From Borrelia parkeri (GTDB lineage: Bacteria; Spirochaetota; Spirochaetia; Borreliales; Borreliaceae), in assembly GCF_023035815.1 (NCBI RefSeq), contig NZ_CP073172.1, positions 1 to 33,571 on the forward strand: 33,571 nucleotides of DNA, read 5' to 3'. Numbering within the stretch: position 1 is the first letter of the stretch; every line of letters begins with the position of its first letter. The notes beneath the pieces are model-generated. The model saw nothing but the letters and a program-made list of their open reading frames with translations. It searched no databases and was not told the DNA's origin. This document shows positions 9,317 through 18,740 of the stretch, in pieces. Position numbers and translations under genes: made by a program.

Positions 9317-9962
9317 CTATTAAATTATACAATTTATTAAATTAGATTTAAATACAGAATAACAACCTTAAAAATTGTTCTAATAAAAAAGATCTAATAA
9401 ACAAATTCAAGGATATAAACTAAAAACAAAAAATTACAATCAGCTTAAACAGTGATATTAACTTTAATAATATGCAAATCAAAAATTAACAAAATATATT
9501 TACTTATATACAAGTCAAAAAGACAAAAAGTATTCGGTTTATTAAAAATAATTTAATTTTTATTCTAGTAATTTTTTATGCTCCACCCAGAAGAAATTAA
9601 CGTTAAAACATTAATATGAAAAAATGTATCTATCAATGATAATAATCAAATCAATGAGATTATAAACCAGAAAGCCCAAGAAAAAAGCAATAAAACTATA
9701 AACCATTGATATATCTATAAAATTATTAAATTCAATTCCATAAATCATGAGCTAGGAATAAAAGATAACAACACTAAGAAATATTTGATCTCAGATATAA
9801 CTAAGTTCTTTGAAAAATAGAAACACAATAATTTATAAATACAGTCAAATAAAAAACTCAATAAAGTAGCTAATACATATTCAATGATAGTCAATATAAA
9901 TAGAAACCTATCTGAATAATAAACAGATTACTCTATTGAGTTATAACAATAGAGTAAACAAT
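9317..9962. other. 646-bp A-rich intergenic stretch with decayed coding traces
   Basis: No intact gene is seen. The + strand is A- and C-rich and contains only short open stretches. The longest one I traced ends near 9819 and reads about 36 codons, including KYLISDITKFFEK before a TAG. This looks like debris from a lost gene but could be chance. The stretch lies between two minus-strand genes, and its left part may carry the promoter of the PFam54-like lipoprotein. Confidence 0.3.
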
Positions 9963-11318
9963 TTAATGAGAAAATACTAACTTTAAAATAAAAATACAAA
10001 ATAATAAAAGTATGGTGGGAGCGATTTTTACACTTTCTTTGGTAAATAAATTATGCAATACATTTATAATAACATAAAAAATTATCCCAACTCCTATTCC
10101 TGAAGCTATACTATAAGTCAAAGGAATCAAAAACAATATCAAAAAGCTAGGAATAGCTTCTCTCATATTTGAAAAATCTATATTCTTTATTTCTTTACAC
10201 ATAAAAAATCCCACATATATTAAAGCAGCTGAAGTTGCACTAGAAGGAACAGCAATAAATAAAGGTGCAAAAAATACTGCCAATAAAAATAAAATACCTG
10301 TCACAACTGATGTAAATCCTGTTCTTCCACCCTCAGCTATACCTGTAGAACTCTCTACATAAGTAGTTACAGGAGAGACACCCATAATTGCTCCAAAAGT
10401 GGTAGAAATAGCATCAACTAGTAATATTTTACTAGCATTACGTATCTTACCCGTATTATCAGTCAAATCTCCCTTTGAAGCAACACCTACCAAAGTTCCA
10501 ACAGTATCAAATAGATCATTAAATAACAAAATAAATACTATAAAAACAAAATTCCAAAAATTTTCACCTAGAATATAAGAAAAGTTTAATTTATTAAATA
10601 TAGGCGCAATTGATTCATATCTTAAAACACCATCCGGCAATCTAATTCCTATACTCAAAGCAGCTTCTCTATCAAAAAGAGCATAACACCATGCCATTAA
10701 AGTAGTTATACAAATTGATAATAATATACTACCCCTAATCATTTTAAGTTCAAAAATAAATATGGCAATAATACCTAGCAAGGTAAGGAAAACCTTTAAA
10801 TTTATAAGATTCCCAAGACCAATTAATGTAGCTTCGTTCCTAACAATTATTTCACTATTTACAAAACCAATAAAGGCAATAAATAATCCTATCCCAACAG
10901 TAATAGCACATCTTAAATTCATCGGCATAGCATTTACAATGCTCTCACGTGCTTTAGATAAAGATAAAATAATAAAAATAATACCTTCAACAAAAACTGC
11001 TCCCAAAGCTACTTCCCAAGGTATATTCATACCTTTAACAACAGAAAATGCAAAAAATGCATTAATTCCCATTCCAGAAGCCAATGCCAAAGGAGTATTA
11101 GTAAAAACCCCCATAAAAATAGTAGCAAACCCAGCTGTTAAACATGTCGCTGTTACCAATGCTCCCAAAGGCATCCCTGCACTAGAGAGTATATAAGGAT
11201 TAACAATTATTATATACGCCATGCTTAAAAATGTTGTAAGCCCAGCTATAATCTCTGTCTTATAATCAAGACTATTATTTTTAATCTGCGACATTAATGT
11301 CTCTCTACCTTTACTCAA
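9963..11318 (-). CDS. NCS2-family purine permease (BBB22/BBB23-like)
   Basis: An inner-membrane purine importer of the AzgA/PbuG group of the NCS2 family, with about 12 to 14 hydrophobic segments. Family motifs include EIIAGLTTFLSMAYIIIVNP at the N-terminus, LASGMGINAFFA, a segment around NDLFDTVGTLVGVASKG, and SPVTTYVESSTGIAEGGRTG. TTG at 11318 is chosen because GGAGG lies nine bases upstream and gives 451 residues; the frame also offers ATG at 11294 and a further upstream TTG. B. burgdorferi cp26 has two such genes (BBB22, BBB23), shown to transport hypoxanthine, adenine and guanine; only one is present here. It would supply purines to the adeC-guaB-guaA route encoded nearby. Confidence 0.93.
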   Translation of the reverse strand: MSKGRETLMSQIKNNSLDYKTEIIAGLTTFLSMAYIIIVNPYILSSAGMPLGALVTATCLTAGFATIFMGVFTNTPLALASGMGINAFFAFSVVKGMNIPWEVALGAVFVEGIIFIILSLSKARESIVNAMPMNLRCAITVGIGLFIAFIGFVNSEIIVRNEATLIGLGNLINLKVFLTLLGIIAIFIFELKMIRGSILLSICITTLMAWCYALFDREAALSIGIRLPDGVLRYESIAPIFNKLNFSYILGENFWNFVFIVFILLFNDLFDTVGTLVGVASKGDLTDNTGKIRNASKILLVDAISTTFGAIMGVSPVTTYVESSTGIAEGGRTGFTSVVTGILFLLAVFFAPLFIAVPSSATSAALIYVGFFMCKEIKNIDFSNMREAIPSFLILFLIPLTYSIASGIGVGIIFYVIINVLHNLFTKESVKIAPTILLLFCIFILKLVFSH

Positions 11319-11503
11319 AAAATAATTCCTCCTTCCAGACAACTTTTATTGTATAAAAAAACCAAAATTAATACTATTATCACCAATAATTAGCACTAAT
11401 ATCATAAAAAACAAACGAAAATGACATCAAAAAAATATGCACAGATTTAAAATCTACAATAACTAAATGAAATTACATTCCTTTAGAACTCGTATTATAT
11501 ATA

Positions 11504-11953
11504 TTAGCTAACCTTATTATTTTGAAGTAAAATATCTTCACTATCGGACCAATGTGAAAAAACAATGGTTTTAAGAACTTTACCAGAACTGTTTACAATA
11601 AAAAATTTTCCAATCTTAATAAGCTCCAGGTACACTTTTAAAGAAACATCCTTACCAACACTAAAGAAAGTCTGAATATATTCACCGCCAATTCTTTTAT
11701 AACGCCCAAGTAGAAACGAAGCCACTATATCATTACCACATTGCAAAAATAATGGTTCCTTATATCTTAAATTAAATTTGCCAGAAATAGTAAAATAATG
11801 CCTTAAAGAAACCTTATTCTTATCAAAAATCAATCTAACATATTTCGAATTTCTACTTAACCCATGAATGTTCTCAAACTCAATCGTTGCACAAGAAAAC
11901 ATCAAGAAAATAAAACAGTAAAAAATAATATACCTATTAGAAAAATTTGTCAT
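11504..11953 (-). CDS. Small lipoprotein, BBB24-like by position
   Basis: A 149-residue predicted lipoprotein of unknown function. The ATG at 11953 is chosen because it directly precedes a standard signal peptide, NRYIIFYCFIFLMFSC, with lipobox Cys; the frame extends further upstream into the neighbouring gene. The mature part is beta-rich in appearance (YVRLIFDKNKVSLRHYF). It follows the next lipoprotein gene on the same strand by 37 bp, so the two are probably co-transcribed. No domain recognised; the link to cp26 BBB24 is by gene order only. Confidence 0.7.
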   Translation of the reverse strand: MTNFSNRYIIFYCFIFLMFSCATIEFENIHGLSRNSKYVRLIFDKNKVSLRHYFTISGKFNLRYKEPLFLQCGNDIVASFLLGRYKRIGGEYIQTFFSVGKDVSLKVYLELIKIGKFFIVNSSGKVLKTIVFSHWSDSEDILLQNNKVS

Positions 11954-11990
11954 CAATCTACTATAAAATTTTACACAAGAATATAATTTA

Positions 11991-12497
11991 CTACAAAATA
12001 TTATTTTCAAGGGCATATCTTAGAGTATCTCGGGTACTCTCAAAGTCAACATCAATAAATTTAGCATCATATTCAAAAGTCCCTCTAGTCCACACTTGAT
12101 AAGAATTATCATCTAAAACAAAAGATAAGCTTTTGTAAGGCTTAAGAGCCCTTAAAATAAGATCAGCATTATTTTTATCAATATCAACATACAAGAATCT
12201 GAAATTCCCAATGCCAACCACCTTAGAAATATTAACATCACCAATATAGTTATCATCTTGAATTAATTTTAAATAACCACCATCAAAATTTAACTTCGAA
12301 TCCAAAACAACATTCAAAAACACAGAAAAATTATTAGTCAATTTATCCCTCTTTATATAGATTTGACTATTTGGATAAAAATAAAGGAAGTAATTAGCTC
12401 TCTCAATTCTGTCAAATTTTTCATCTAAAAAGTCATGTACATTTAAAGTTTTACATGAAAAAAAAAATAAAACAAATAAGAAAAAACTATATCTCAT
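11991..12497 (-). CDS. Small lipoprotein, BBB25-like by position
   Basis: A 168-residue predicted lipoprotein starting at an ATG, with signal peptide RYSFFLFVLFFFSC and a lipobox Cys at residue 15. The remainder has alternating hydrophobic residues (FLNVVLDSKLNFDGGYLKL) suggesting beta structure. Function unknown. First gene of a likely two-gene unit with the lipoprotein at 11504-11953, and divergent from the IrrE-like gene at 12544. No clear Shine-Dalgarno sequence is seen. Identity with BBB25 is inferred from order along cp26. Confidence 0.7.
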   Translation of the reverse strand: MRYSFFLFVLFFFSCKTLNVHDFLDEKFDRIERANYFLYFYPNSQIYIKRDKLTNNFSVFLNVVLDSKLNFDGGYLKLIQDDNYIGDVNISKVVGIGNFRFLYVDIDKNNADLILRALKPYKSLSFVLDDNSYQVWTRGTFEYDAKFIDVDFESTRDTLRYALENNIL

Positions 12498-12543
12498 AAT
12501 TAAATTATATTATACAATATTAAAAGGAGAATGTTTATATTGA

Positions 12544-13236
12544 ATGAAATCCAATAATTTTAGCTCATATATTAAAGCCCCTTATATTTATTCTGATTAT
12601 ATAATCTCAAAATATGCTGTATTACTAATACCAGTACCAATCATAAAGATTGCCATAGGAGAAGGACTGAAAGTATTTGAAATTTCATTTGAAGACAAAT
12701 ACAAAAATTTTGCCGGATACATTAAACCAAACAAAAAAACTATATATATAAACGAAACAATGAATCTACAAAACAAAAGATTTGCAATAGCACAACAACT
12801 TGGCCATTATTTAATGCATAAATACCAAGTTTTTAATCCATCAAAGAGAACAGATACGATTAATACTCAAGATAACCAAATGACAATAGAAGCCAACATA
12901 TTTGCAGCAAATTTATTAATCCCAACTACTACTTTAAAATTAAAGGTATTTCAATACAAATCGATAAAATATCCGCAAAAAGTAATGGCAAAAGAATTTC
13001 AAGTATCTGAAAATATAATACACTTTAAGTTAAGCATGCTTAACGAGATTCACAGACTTGAGAAAGAAAACAAGATACAAAAAAAACTAAAAGTTAAGCA
13101 AATAGATAGAGCAAGGGCTAAAGAGCTTTTACTACAAAATGTAGAGAAGCTAAAAGAATCAATAGCTATAGATTTAGAAAAAAGAGAAAATACAAGAAAA
13201 GAAAGCATAAAAAAAATCTTCGAAGAATTAGAATAA
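12544..13236 (+). CDS. ImmA/IrrE-like protein with degenerate zinc motif (BBB26-like by position)
   Basis: A 230-residue protein whose central part resembles ImmA/IrrE metallopeptidases: a substrate-like strand (GYIKPNKKTIYINE), then RFAIAQQLGHYLMHKY at about residues 79-94, EANIFAANLLIPT, and a downstream helix with QVSENIIHFKL. Family members usually read H-E-L-G-H-x-x-x-H, but here the first His and catalytic Glu are both Gln, so zinc peptidase activity is doubtful. The C-terminus is a long charged helix rich in Lys and Glu. AAAGGAGA lies 13 bases before the ATG, a long spacing. It may be a non-catalytic regulator or scaffold. It is divergent from the lipoprotein pair at 11504-12497. Confidence 0.7.
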   Translation: MKSNNFSSYIKAPYIYSDYIISKYAVLLIPVPIIKIAIGEGLKVFEISFEDKYKNFAGYIKPNKKTIYINETMNLQNKRFAIAQQLGHYLMHKYQVFNPSKRTDTINTQDNQMTIEANIFAANLLIPTTTLKLKVFQYKSIKYPQKVMAKEFQVSENIIHFKLSMLNEIHRLEKENKIQKKLKVKQIDRARAKELLLQNVEKLKESIAIDLEKRENTRKESIKKIFEELE

Positions 13237-13241
13237 ATAAC

Positions 13242-13805
13242 TTATTGTTTGGAAAAGCTTTTAAGTATGTTTTCCAGCTTTCGTTTAGCAAAAATTAAAG
13301 CATTCTTATCTTGAATAAGAATATCTAAAAAATCTTTTCTAAGCACAATCCAAGATCTATTATCCATATCTATTTTATAATAAGGAAAATTTATTCTTAA
13401 AGGAAATTTTTCTTTAATATTATGATCATCCAAAAACCTCAAAACCTCGGATTTAAAAGATAAACCCTGAACAACACTATACGCTAAGATAACTTTATAT
13501 AATCTTTTATTATACAAATAAAGACTCTTAATATATGCAATATTATTATTATAACTAGACTCAGAAATATAAACTGAACCCTTTTGTTCAACTTTCAAAA
13601 TATCAAAACTACACTTAGAATCATTAAAACTTGTATACTTACTTAGATCAGATTTTGAAATTCTAAGTCCAGGATATATCATCAAAGCTTTTAAAGCTAA
13701 TAAATCTAAATTATCTCCCTCTCCAGATTCATCCAGTAAAATTGTGGAACAACTTAACAAAAATATAAAAATAAAAAATACACAAGAATTTAAAAATATA
13801 CGCAT
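13242..13805 (-). CDS. Small lipoprotein, BBB27-like by position
   Basis: A 187-residue predicted lipoprotein with signal peptide FLNSCVFFIFIFLLSC and lipobox Cys at residue 19. The mature part has an acidic linker (DESGEGDNLD) and a mixed body with no recognised domain. It is convergent with the IrrE-like gene, the two stops being only five bases apart, and divergent from the ankyrin-protein gene at 13902. Function unknown. Confidence 0.7.
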   Translation of the reverse strand: MRIFLNSCVFFIFIFLLSCSTILLDESGEGDNLDLLALKALMIYPGLRISKSDLSKYTSFNDSKCSFDILKVEQKGSVYISESSYNNNIAYIKSLYLYNKRLYKVILAYSVVQGLSFKSEVLRFLDDHNIKEKFPLRINFPYYKIDMDNRSWIVLRKDFLDILIQDKNALIFAKRKLENILKSFSKQ

Positions 13806-13901
13806 ACAATCAATTTGATTATACTTTTTCGCAAAAACAAAGTAAATAAAATAAATCTGTTTTGATATAATAATATAAAAAATTAACCTAAAGGAACTTA
13901 A

Positions 13902-15149
13902 ATGAGTTATTATGCATTAAGCAAAATATTTATGTATCTTGGATATATTATTATAGGAATTACATCCTTCACCATCTTTAACAAAAATTTAAGAGTAAAG
14001 ATCAAGAGTAAGATAAAAAAGTTTAATTCTCTATATTACTTAACGCTATTTATCCTTTTTATAACCGCTTCTAACTTGTCTCATTATTTCTCAGAAAAAC
14101 AATTACTAGAAAATTTCCAAACATTCAAAGAAAATTTCCTTGAAGTACACAAAATCAATGCAACATTTTTACAAAAATATCTCTCAAAATTACAAGAACC
14201 AATAAAAATGGAATTAATGTCAAAACTAACACCAATAAACACCATATTTAATGCTAGTTTTGAAAAATATTCAAAAAATATAAACAAACCAGCAGATGAT
14301 ATTGTAAAAAATTATAATGCCTATATTAAAGCAATGAACACAGAAATTAAAGACAGGATTGCAAAATTAGAAGAAGAAACTCTACCAATATATAACAAAT
14401 ACAAACTGCCTAGTTTAGATAATAAAATATCAGAAATAGGTGTTGATAAAGATGGAAATATCATTCCCGTAATTAAAGACTCAAAAGGTCAAATAACGGA
14501 TTTATTATTTTACGATCAAAACTACAATTTAATTCCATTTAAAGAATATCAAAAACATGGGGTTAAATTTGAGATCATTAAAGATGATAACAATTACTTC
14601 AAAGAACTACTAAATATCTACTATCTTGATTCAAATAATAATCAAGTTACCATTGATTATTATAAAAATAATATTGATACAATTCCCTACTATATAGATT
14701 TAAAAGAGAATAAAGATAATTTTCTGAAAAGTATTAAACTTAAAAACGAATATAAAACATACATCGAAGAAAAACGTAAGCTCAAAGTATTAGTAAGCAA
14801 TGATAATTTAAACGAATTTAAAGTCTTTCTAGAACAAAAACCAAACGCTTTTTCATTAAACACAATATTCTCCGATGGAAGTCCTGTATTCATTCACGCA
14901 GTAAAATCAAAATCTAAGAATATAATAAATTATGCAATGTCAAAAGATTTTAACATCAACCTAACAGATCAGGAAGCCAAAAATGCCCTTCACAATGCCA
15001 TAATTAGCGGATACGACATAAACTTCATTAGGTCTCTTATAGAACGAGGAGCAAATCCACATATAAGAGACTTAAATAAAAAGCTACCATCGGATTATGC
15101 TCCCAAGAACGAAGAAATCTATAAATATTTAAACACTATTACAAAATAA
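13902..15149 (+). CDS. Membrane-anchored ankyrin-repeat protein (BBB28-like by position)
   Basis: A 415-residue protein with two N-terminal membrane segments (about residues 8-25 and 45-60), a long helical, Lys-rich middle (about 70-170), a segment with short YDQNYNLIPFKEYQ-type strands reminiscent of MORN or toxin-antidote repeats, and C-terminal ankyrin-like repeats (about 300-405) including ALHNAIISGYDINFIRSLIERGANP. The ankyrin portion suggests protein binding in the cytoplasm or periplasm. AAAGGA precedes the ATG by six bases. It stands between small lipoproteins and the PTS genes as BBB28 does on cp26. No enzymatic role is visible. Confidence 0.75.
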   Translation: MSYYALSKIFMYLGYIIIGITSFTIFNKNLRVKIKSKIKKFNSLYYLTLFILFITASNLSHYFSEKQLLENFQTFKENFLEVHKINATFLQKYLSKLQEPIKMELMSKLTPINTIFNASFEKYSKNINKPADDIVKNYNAYIKAMNTEIKDRIAKLEEETLPIYNKYKLPSLDNKISEIGVDKDGNIIPVIKDSKGQITDLLFYDQNYNLIPFKEYQKHGVKFEIIKDDNNYFKELLNIYYLDSNNNQVTIDYYKNNIDTIPYYIDLKENKDNFLKSIKLKNEYKTYIEEKRKLKVLVSNDNLNEFKVFLEQKPNAFSLNTIFSDGSPVFIHAVKSKSKNIINYAMSKDFNINLTDQEAKNALHNAIISGYDINFIRSLIERGANPHIRDLNKKLPSDYAPKNEEIYKYLNTITK

Positions 15150-15209
15150 ATAACATTGGTAACTTTTCAAATATAATCAAGATAATTAATTATTAATTAT
15201 TATCACTTT

Positions 15210-15254
15210 AAATATAGTATATATTAATTAATTTAATTAATATATACTATATTT
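15210..15254. promoter_or_regulatory. 45-bp perfect palindrome upstream of first PTS gene
   Basis: Two 22-bp arms (15210-15231 and 15233-15254) are exact reverse complements around one central base. The sequence is wholly A/T apart from one G or C per arm and ends 28 bp before the PTS start codon. It may be an operator or an extruding hairpin controlling the sugar transporter. The arms contain TATAGTATA but in the opposite orientation to a telomere box. Confidence 0.6.
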
Positions 15255-15282
15255 AATATAGTGAGCACGAGGAGAATTTATT

Positions 15283-16923
15283 ATGTCAAACAAATTTGCT
15301 ATTTTGCAAAAAATCGGTAAAGCCTTCATGTTACCAATAGCCCTTCTACCAGCAGCCGGACTTTTGCTAGGAATTGGTGGTGCATTTACCAATGAAACAA
15401 TGATTCAAGCTTATAACCTTCAAAATACTTTGGGACAAGGAACCCTTTTAAACATTATTTTATCAGTCATGAGAGACACTGGTGGTGTGGTATTTGAAAA
15501 TTTACCGCTAATATTCTCATTAGGCATTGCCATTGGTCTTGCAAATGTAGAAAAAGGTTCAGCGGGTCTTGCTGGAGGAATTGGATTTTTAATTATGCAC
15601 AAAGCTATAAACAGTACCCTTACAATACAAGGAATAACTACCGAAACAGTTAATTCTGCATATTTAATGACAACAGGTCTCAATGAAGCACAAGCTGTTG
15701 CAAAATCATTTGAATATACAAATGTACTTGGTATGCACACTCTTCAGATAGGAGTTCTTGGGGGCATGATTTCAGGGTTCATTGCTGCATATCTTCACAA
15801 CAAGTACTACGACATTAAACTACCTCAATTTTTAGCATTCTTTGGGGGAACAAGATTTGTCCCAATAGTTACAACCGGAACAATGTTAATTATTGGTATA
15901 ATGCTTGTATTTATTTGGCCTCCCATACAAAGCGTAATTGCTATGACAGGCAAAATTGTAGAACAATCTGGTTACTTTGGTTCATTCCTATTTGGCATAA
16001 TTGAAAGAACACTAGTTCCAACAGGTCTTCACCACATATTTTATATGCCATTCTGGCAAACACCTTTAGGAGGAACAATGGAAATTAATGGAGAACTAGT
16101 CTCAGGTGCACAAAAAATATTTTTCGCACAACTTGCAGATCCAAACTTCTCAGGACACTTTGAAGTTACAAAAGGAACAAGGTTTTGGGTTGGAAAATGG
16201 CCAGGACACGCATTTGGACTCCCTGGAGCAGCGCTTGCAATGTGGTGGGTAGCAAAACCTGAACGCAAAAAAGAAATGGCAGCATTCTTAGGTTCTGTAG
16301 CATTCACATCATTCTTAACAGGAATAACAGAACCCATTGAATTTACATTCCTTTTTGCAGCCCCTATTCTATTCTTTGGATTTAACGTCTTTATGTACGG
16401 CATGGGGTTTGTATTGATGCATCTTTTAAACGTTGGAGTAGGAGTAACATTTGCAGATGGATTTATTGATTACCTCCTTTACGGAATACTTCAAGGGAAT
16501 GAAAGAACAAGTTGGATAAACATACTCTACGTCGGGATACCTTATTTCTTTATATATTTCTTTGTCTTTAAATGGACCATAGTCAGATTTGACTTTAAAA
16601 CTCCAGGAAGAGAAGACGACGGAGTAACTGCTACAAGGGCAAGCTCAAAAGAAATACTTGATAATTTAAGAGAAGTTACAACTAAAACCATCAAAGGCCT
16701 TGGGGGAATTGCTAATATTAAATACAACAGTGCCTGCATTACAAAACTCAGAATCGAAGTATATGATATCAAACTTATTAAAGATAATGCTTACTTTAAA
16801 TCACTTGGTGCTAAAGGAATTATAAGACAAGATAAAGGATTACAAATTATATTTGGTGTTGTATCAGATAATGTCAACACAGAAATAGAAAAAATTATGA
16901 AAGAACTACAAACATCTCAATAA
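15283..16923 (+). CDS. malX: PTS glucose/maltose-type transporter EIICB, copy 1 (BBB29-like)
   Basis: A 546-residue sugar permease of the phosphotransferase system that imports and phosphorylates a sugar of the glucose/maltose/GlcNAc group. The EIIC domain (about residues 1-430) has MLPIALLPAAGLLLGIGGAF, a HHIFYMPFWQT segment and GITEPIEFTFLFAAP, which line the substrate site. The EIIB domain (about 460-546) carries the phosphorylated Cys in NSACITKLRIEV. No EIIA domain is attached, so a shared EIIA (Crr-type) must supply phosphate. GAGGAG lies eight to nine bases before the ATG. The substrate cannot be fixed from sequence. Followed by a hairpin terminator and a close paralogue. Confidence 0.95.
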   Translation: MSNKFAILQKIGKAFMLPIALLPAAGLLLGIGGAFTNETMIQAYNLQNTLGQGTLLNIILSVMRDTGGVVFENLPLIFSLGIAIGLANVEKGSAGLAGGIGFLIMHKAINSTLTIQGITTETVNSAYLMTTGLNEAQAVAKSFEYTNVLGMHTLQIGVLGGMISGFIAAYLHNKYYDIKLPQFLAFFGGTRFVPIVTTGTMLIIGIMLVFIWPPIQSVIAMTGKIVEQSGYFGSFLFGIIERTLVPTGLHHIFYMPFWQTPLGGTMEINGELVSGAQKIFFAQLADPNFSGHFEVTKGTRFWVGKWPGHAFGLPGAALAMWWVAKPERKKEMAAFLGSVAFTSFLTGITEPIEFTFLFAAPILFFGFNVFMYGMGFVLMHLLNVGVGVTFADGFIDYLLYGILQGNERTSWINILYVGIPYFFIYFFVFKWTIVRFDFKTPGREDDGVTATRASSKEILDNLREVTTKTIKGLGGIANIKYNSACITKLRIEVYDIKLIKDNAYFKSLGAKGIIRQDKGLQIIFGVVSDNVNTEIEKIMKELQTSQ

Positions 16924-16934
16924 TGACAACTTAA

Positions 16935-16959
16935 AAGGAATGAGTAGTACTCATTCCTT
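16935..16959 (+). terminator. Terminator between the two PTS genes
   Basis: A perfect 12-bp stem (16935-16946 with 16948-16959) lies 12 bases after the stop of the first PTS gene. There is no strong T run after it, but its strength and place support a terminator, so the two PTS genes are probably transcribed separately. Confidence 0.65.
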
Positions 16960-17012
16960 AACAATAAATTTGTACTTAATTTTATTTACAAGATCGACAA
17001 ATATTGCTAATA

Positions 17013-17033
17013 TTAATTATATAATATAATTAA
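17013..17033. promoter_or_regulatory. Palindrome upstream of second PTS gene
   Basis: TTAATTATA at 17013-17021 and TATAATTAA at 17025-17033 form a 9-bp inverted repeat about 50 bp before the ATG. It uses the same TTAATTA elements as the larger palindrome before the first PTS gene, suggesting a shared regulator or a duplicated and decayed upstream region. Confidence 0.4.
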
Positions 17034-17082
17034 AAATGTTAATTATATTAAATTTTAACAACAATTTAAGGGAGGGGATGTT

Positions 17083-18714
17083 ATGTCAATATCACCAGGA
17101 TCTATATTTACAACATTACAGAAGGTAGGAAAAGCTTTTATGTTACCAATAGCTCTTTTACCAATAGCTGGTCTTTTACTAGGAATTGGTGGAGCACTTA
17201 CCAACAAAACAATGATTCAAACTTATGGAATTGAGGACATACTTGGCGAGGGAACTTTAACAAGTTCAATACTATCTTTAATGAAATATACAGGTGAAGT
17301 AATTTTCGCAAACTTACCTTTAATGTTTGCAGTAGCAATTCCAATTGGATTGGCAAAAGCTGAAAAAGGAACAGCGGCTCTTGCTGGCGTTGTAGGATTT
17401 TTAGTTATGCATCAAACTATAAATGGAATTTTATCTCTTCAAGGCATTAATGCTTCAACTGTCAATGTAGAAGCATTAATAGCAATTGGAACACCTGAAG
17501 CAGAGGCAATCGCAAAAAGCCAAGAATACACAAATGTACTTGGAATCTTTTCTCTTCAAATGAGCGTAATGGGAGGTATGGTTGCGGGATTTATTGCAGT
17601 AATGCTTCATAACAGACTGCATAATATCCAGCTACCAACATTCCTAGCATTTTTTGGAGGATCAAGATTCATTCCCATCATCACTACGCTTGTAATGTTC
17701 ATAGTAGGAATAATTTTAACATGCATTTGGCCAGTCATTCAAGGAATGATGATCTCATTTGGAAATATTATAGAAAAGTCTGGATATTTTGGTTCATTCG
17801 CATATGGAGCAATAAAAAGGTCTTTAATACCTTTTGGTCTTCATCACATATTTTATATGCCATTCTGGCAAACATCTTTGGGCGGAACAATGGAAATTAA
17901 TGGAGAACTGGTCTCAGGAGCACAAAATATCTTCTTCAAACAACTCTCAGATCCTAATACTGTACATTTTGAAGTTACAAGAGGAACACGATTTTTTAGT
18001 GGTGAATTTATAATAATGATTTTTGGATTACCTGGCGCTGCTCTTGCAATGTATCATACCGCAAAAAATGAGAATAAAAAAAACACAGCTTCTCTATTAT
18101 TATCAGCTAGTTTCACATCAATGCTAACAGGAATAACAGAACCTCTTGAATTTGCATTCCTTTTTGCAGCTCCTGCCCTTTACTATCTTATATATGTTCC
18201 TTTATTTGGATTGGCTCATCTATTAGCACATGTTTTCAATATTGGAGTTGGATTAACATTCTCTGGAGGATTTATCGATATGTTCCTATTTGGAATACTG
18301 CAAGGAAATAGCAAAACAACTTGGATAATGATTCCTATTATTGGAATATTTTACTTCATTGGATTTTATTACATTTTCAAACTTGCAATCATAAAATTCA
18401 ATCTAAAAACACCAGGACGTGAAGAAGTAGAAGAAGAAGTTACAAAAATAAGCACACAAAAAACAGCAATATCAGAAATTGCCAGAAAAGTACTAGAAGG
18501 ACTTGGAGGTAGAGACAATATCACATATCTCGACGCATGTGCATCAAGACTAAGAATAAATGTCAATAAAATAGAACTAGTTAAATCTGTCACCTATTTT
18601 AAATCCATTGGAGCAAGCGGAATGCTTCAAAAAGGAAATGGTATCCAAATTATATTTGGAGGATTATCTGACAATATAAGAATGGAAATGGATAAAACTT
18701 ACATCAATTCTTAA
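17083..18714 (+). CDS. PTS glucose/maltose-type transporter EIICB, copy 2
   Basis: A 543-residue paralogue of the preceding transporter with the same EIIC and EIIB arrangement: MLPIALLPIAGLLLGIGGAL, GLHHIFYMPFWQTSLGGTMEI, GITEPLEFAFLFAAP, and EIIB Cys in LDACASRLRINV. A strong ribosome-binding site (GGGAGGGG) precedes the ATG. Divergence from copy 1 is spread along the whole protein and the key residues are kept, so both copies appear functional and the duplication is not recent. From memory B. burgdorferi cp26 has only one such gene (BBB29) at this position, with another on the chromosome. The second copy may take a different sugar. Confidence 0.94.
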   Translation: MSISPGSIFTTLQKVGKAFMLPIALLPIAGLLLGIGGALTNKTMIQTYGIEDILGEGTLTSSILSLMKYTGEVIFANLPLMFAVAIPIGLAKAEKGTAALAGVVGFLVMHQTINGILSLQGINASTVNVEALIAIGTPEAEAIAKSQEYTNVLGIFSLQMSVMGGMVAGFIAVMLHNRLHNIQLPTFLAFFGGSRFIPIITTLVMFIVGIILTCIWPVIQGMMISFGNIIEKSGYFGSFAYGAIKRSLIPFGLHHIFYMPFWQTSLGGTMEINGELVSGAQNIFFKQLSDPNTVHFEVTRGTRFFSGEFIIMIFGLPGAALAMYHTAKNENKKNTASLLLSASFTSMLTGITEPLEFAFLFAAPALYYLIYVPLFGLAHLLAHVFNIGVGLTFSGGFIDMFLFGILQGNSKTTWIMIPIIGIFYFIGFYYIFKLAIIKFNLKTPGREEVEEEVTKISTQKTAISEIARKVLEGLGGRDNITYLDACASRLRINVNKIELVKSVTYFKSIGASGMLQKGNGIQIIFGGLSDNIRMEMDKTYINS

Positions 18715-18740
18715 GAAAGCTTTAAGAATATAAACTAGCA

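Noticed and set aside
10762..11196. 144-codon frame on the + strand opposite the purine permease
   Set aside because: Antisense shadow of a membrane-protein gene with clear family motifs on the minus strand.
12531..12557. Eight-codon leader frame (MFILNEIQ) overlapping the start of the IrrE-like gene
   Set aside because: The AAAGGAGA site directly abuts its ATG, too close for normal initiation, and the peptide shows no attenuator-like codon pattern.
15210..15254. Perfect A/T palindrome considered as an internal, unresolved (replicated) telomere
   Set aside because: A replicated telomere would read TAGTATA outward on the right arm. Here the right arm reads TATACTATA, the opposite orientation, and there is no TATAAT box near the axis. 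Its place before a transporter gene fits a regulatory element better.
16041..16403. 120-codon frame opposite the first PTS gene
   Set aside because: Antisense shadow; no ribosome-binding site, and the sense strand has unmistakable PTS motifs.
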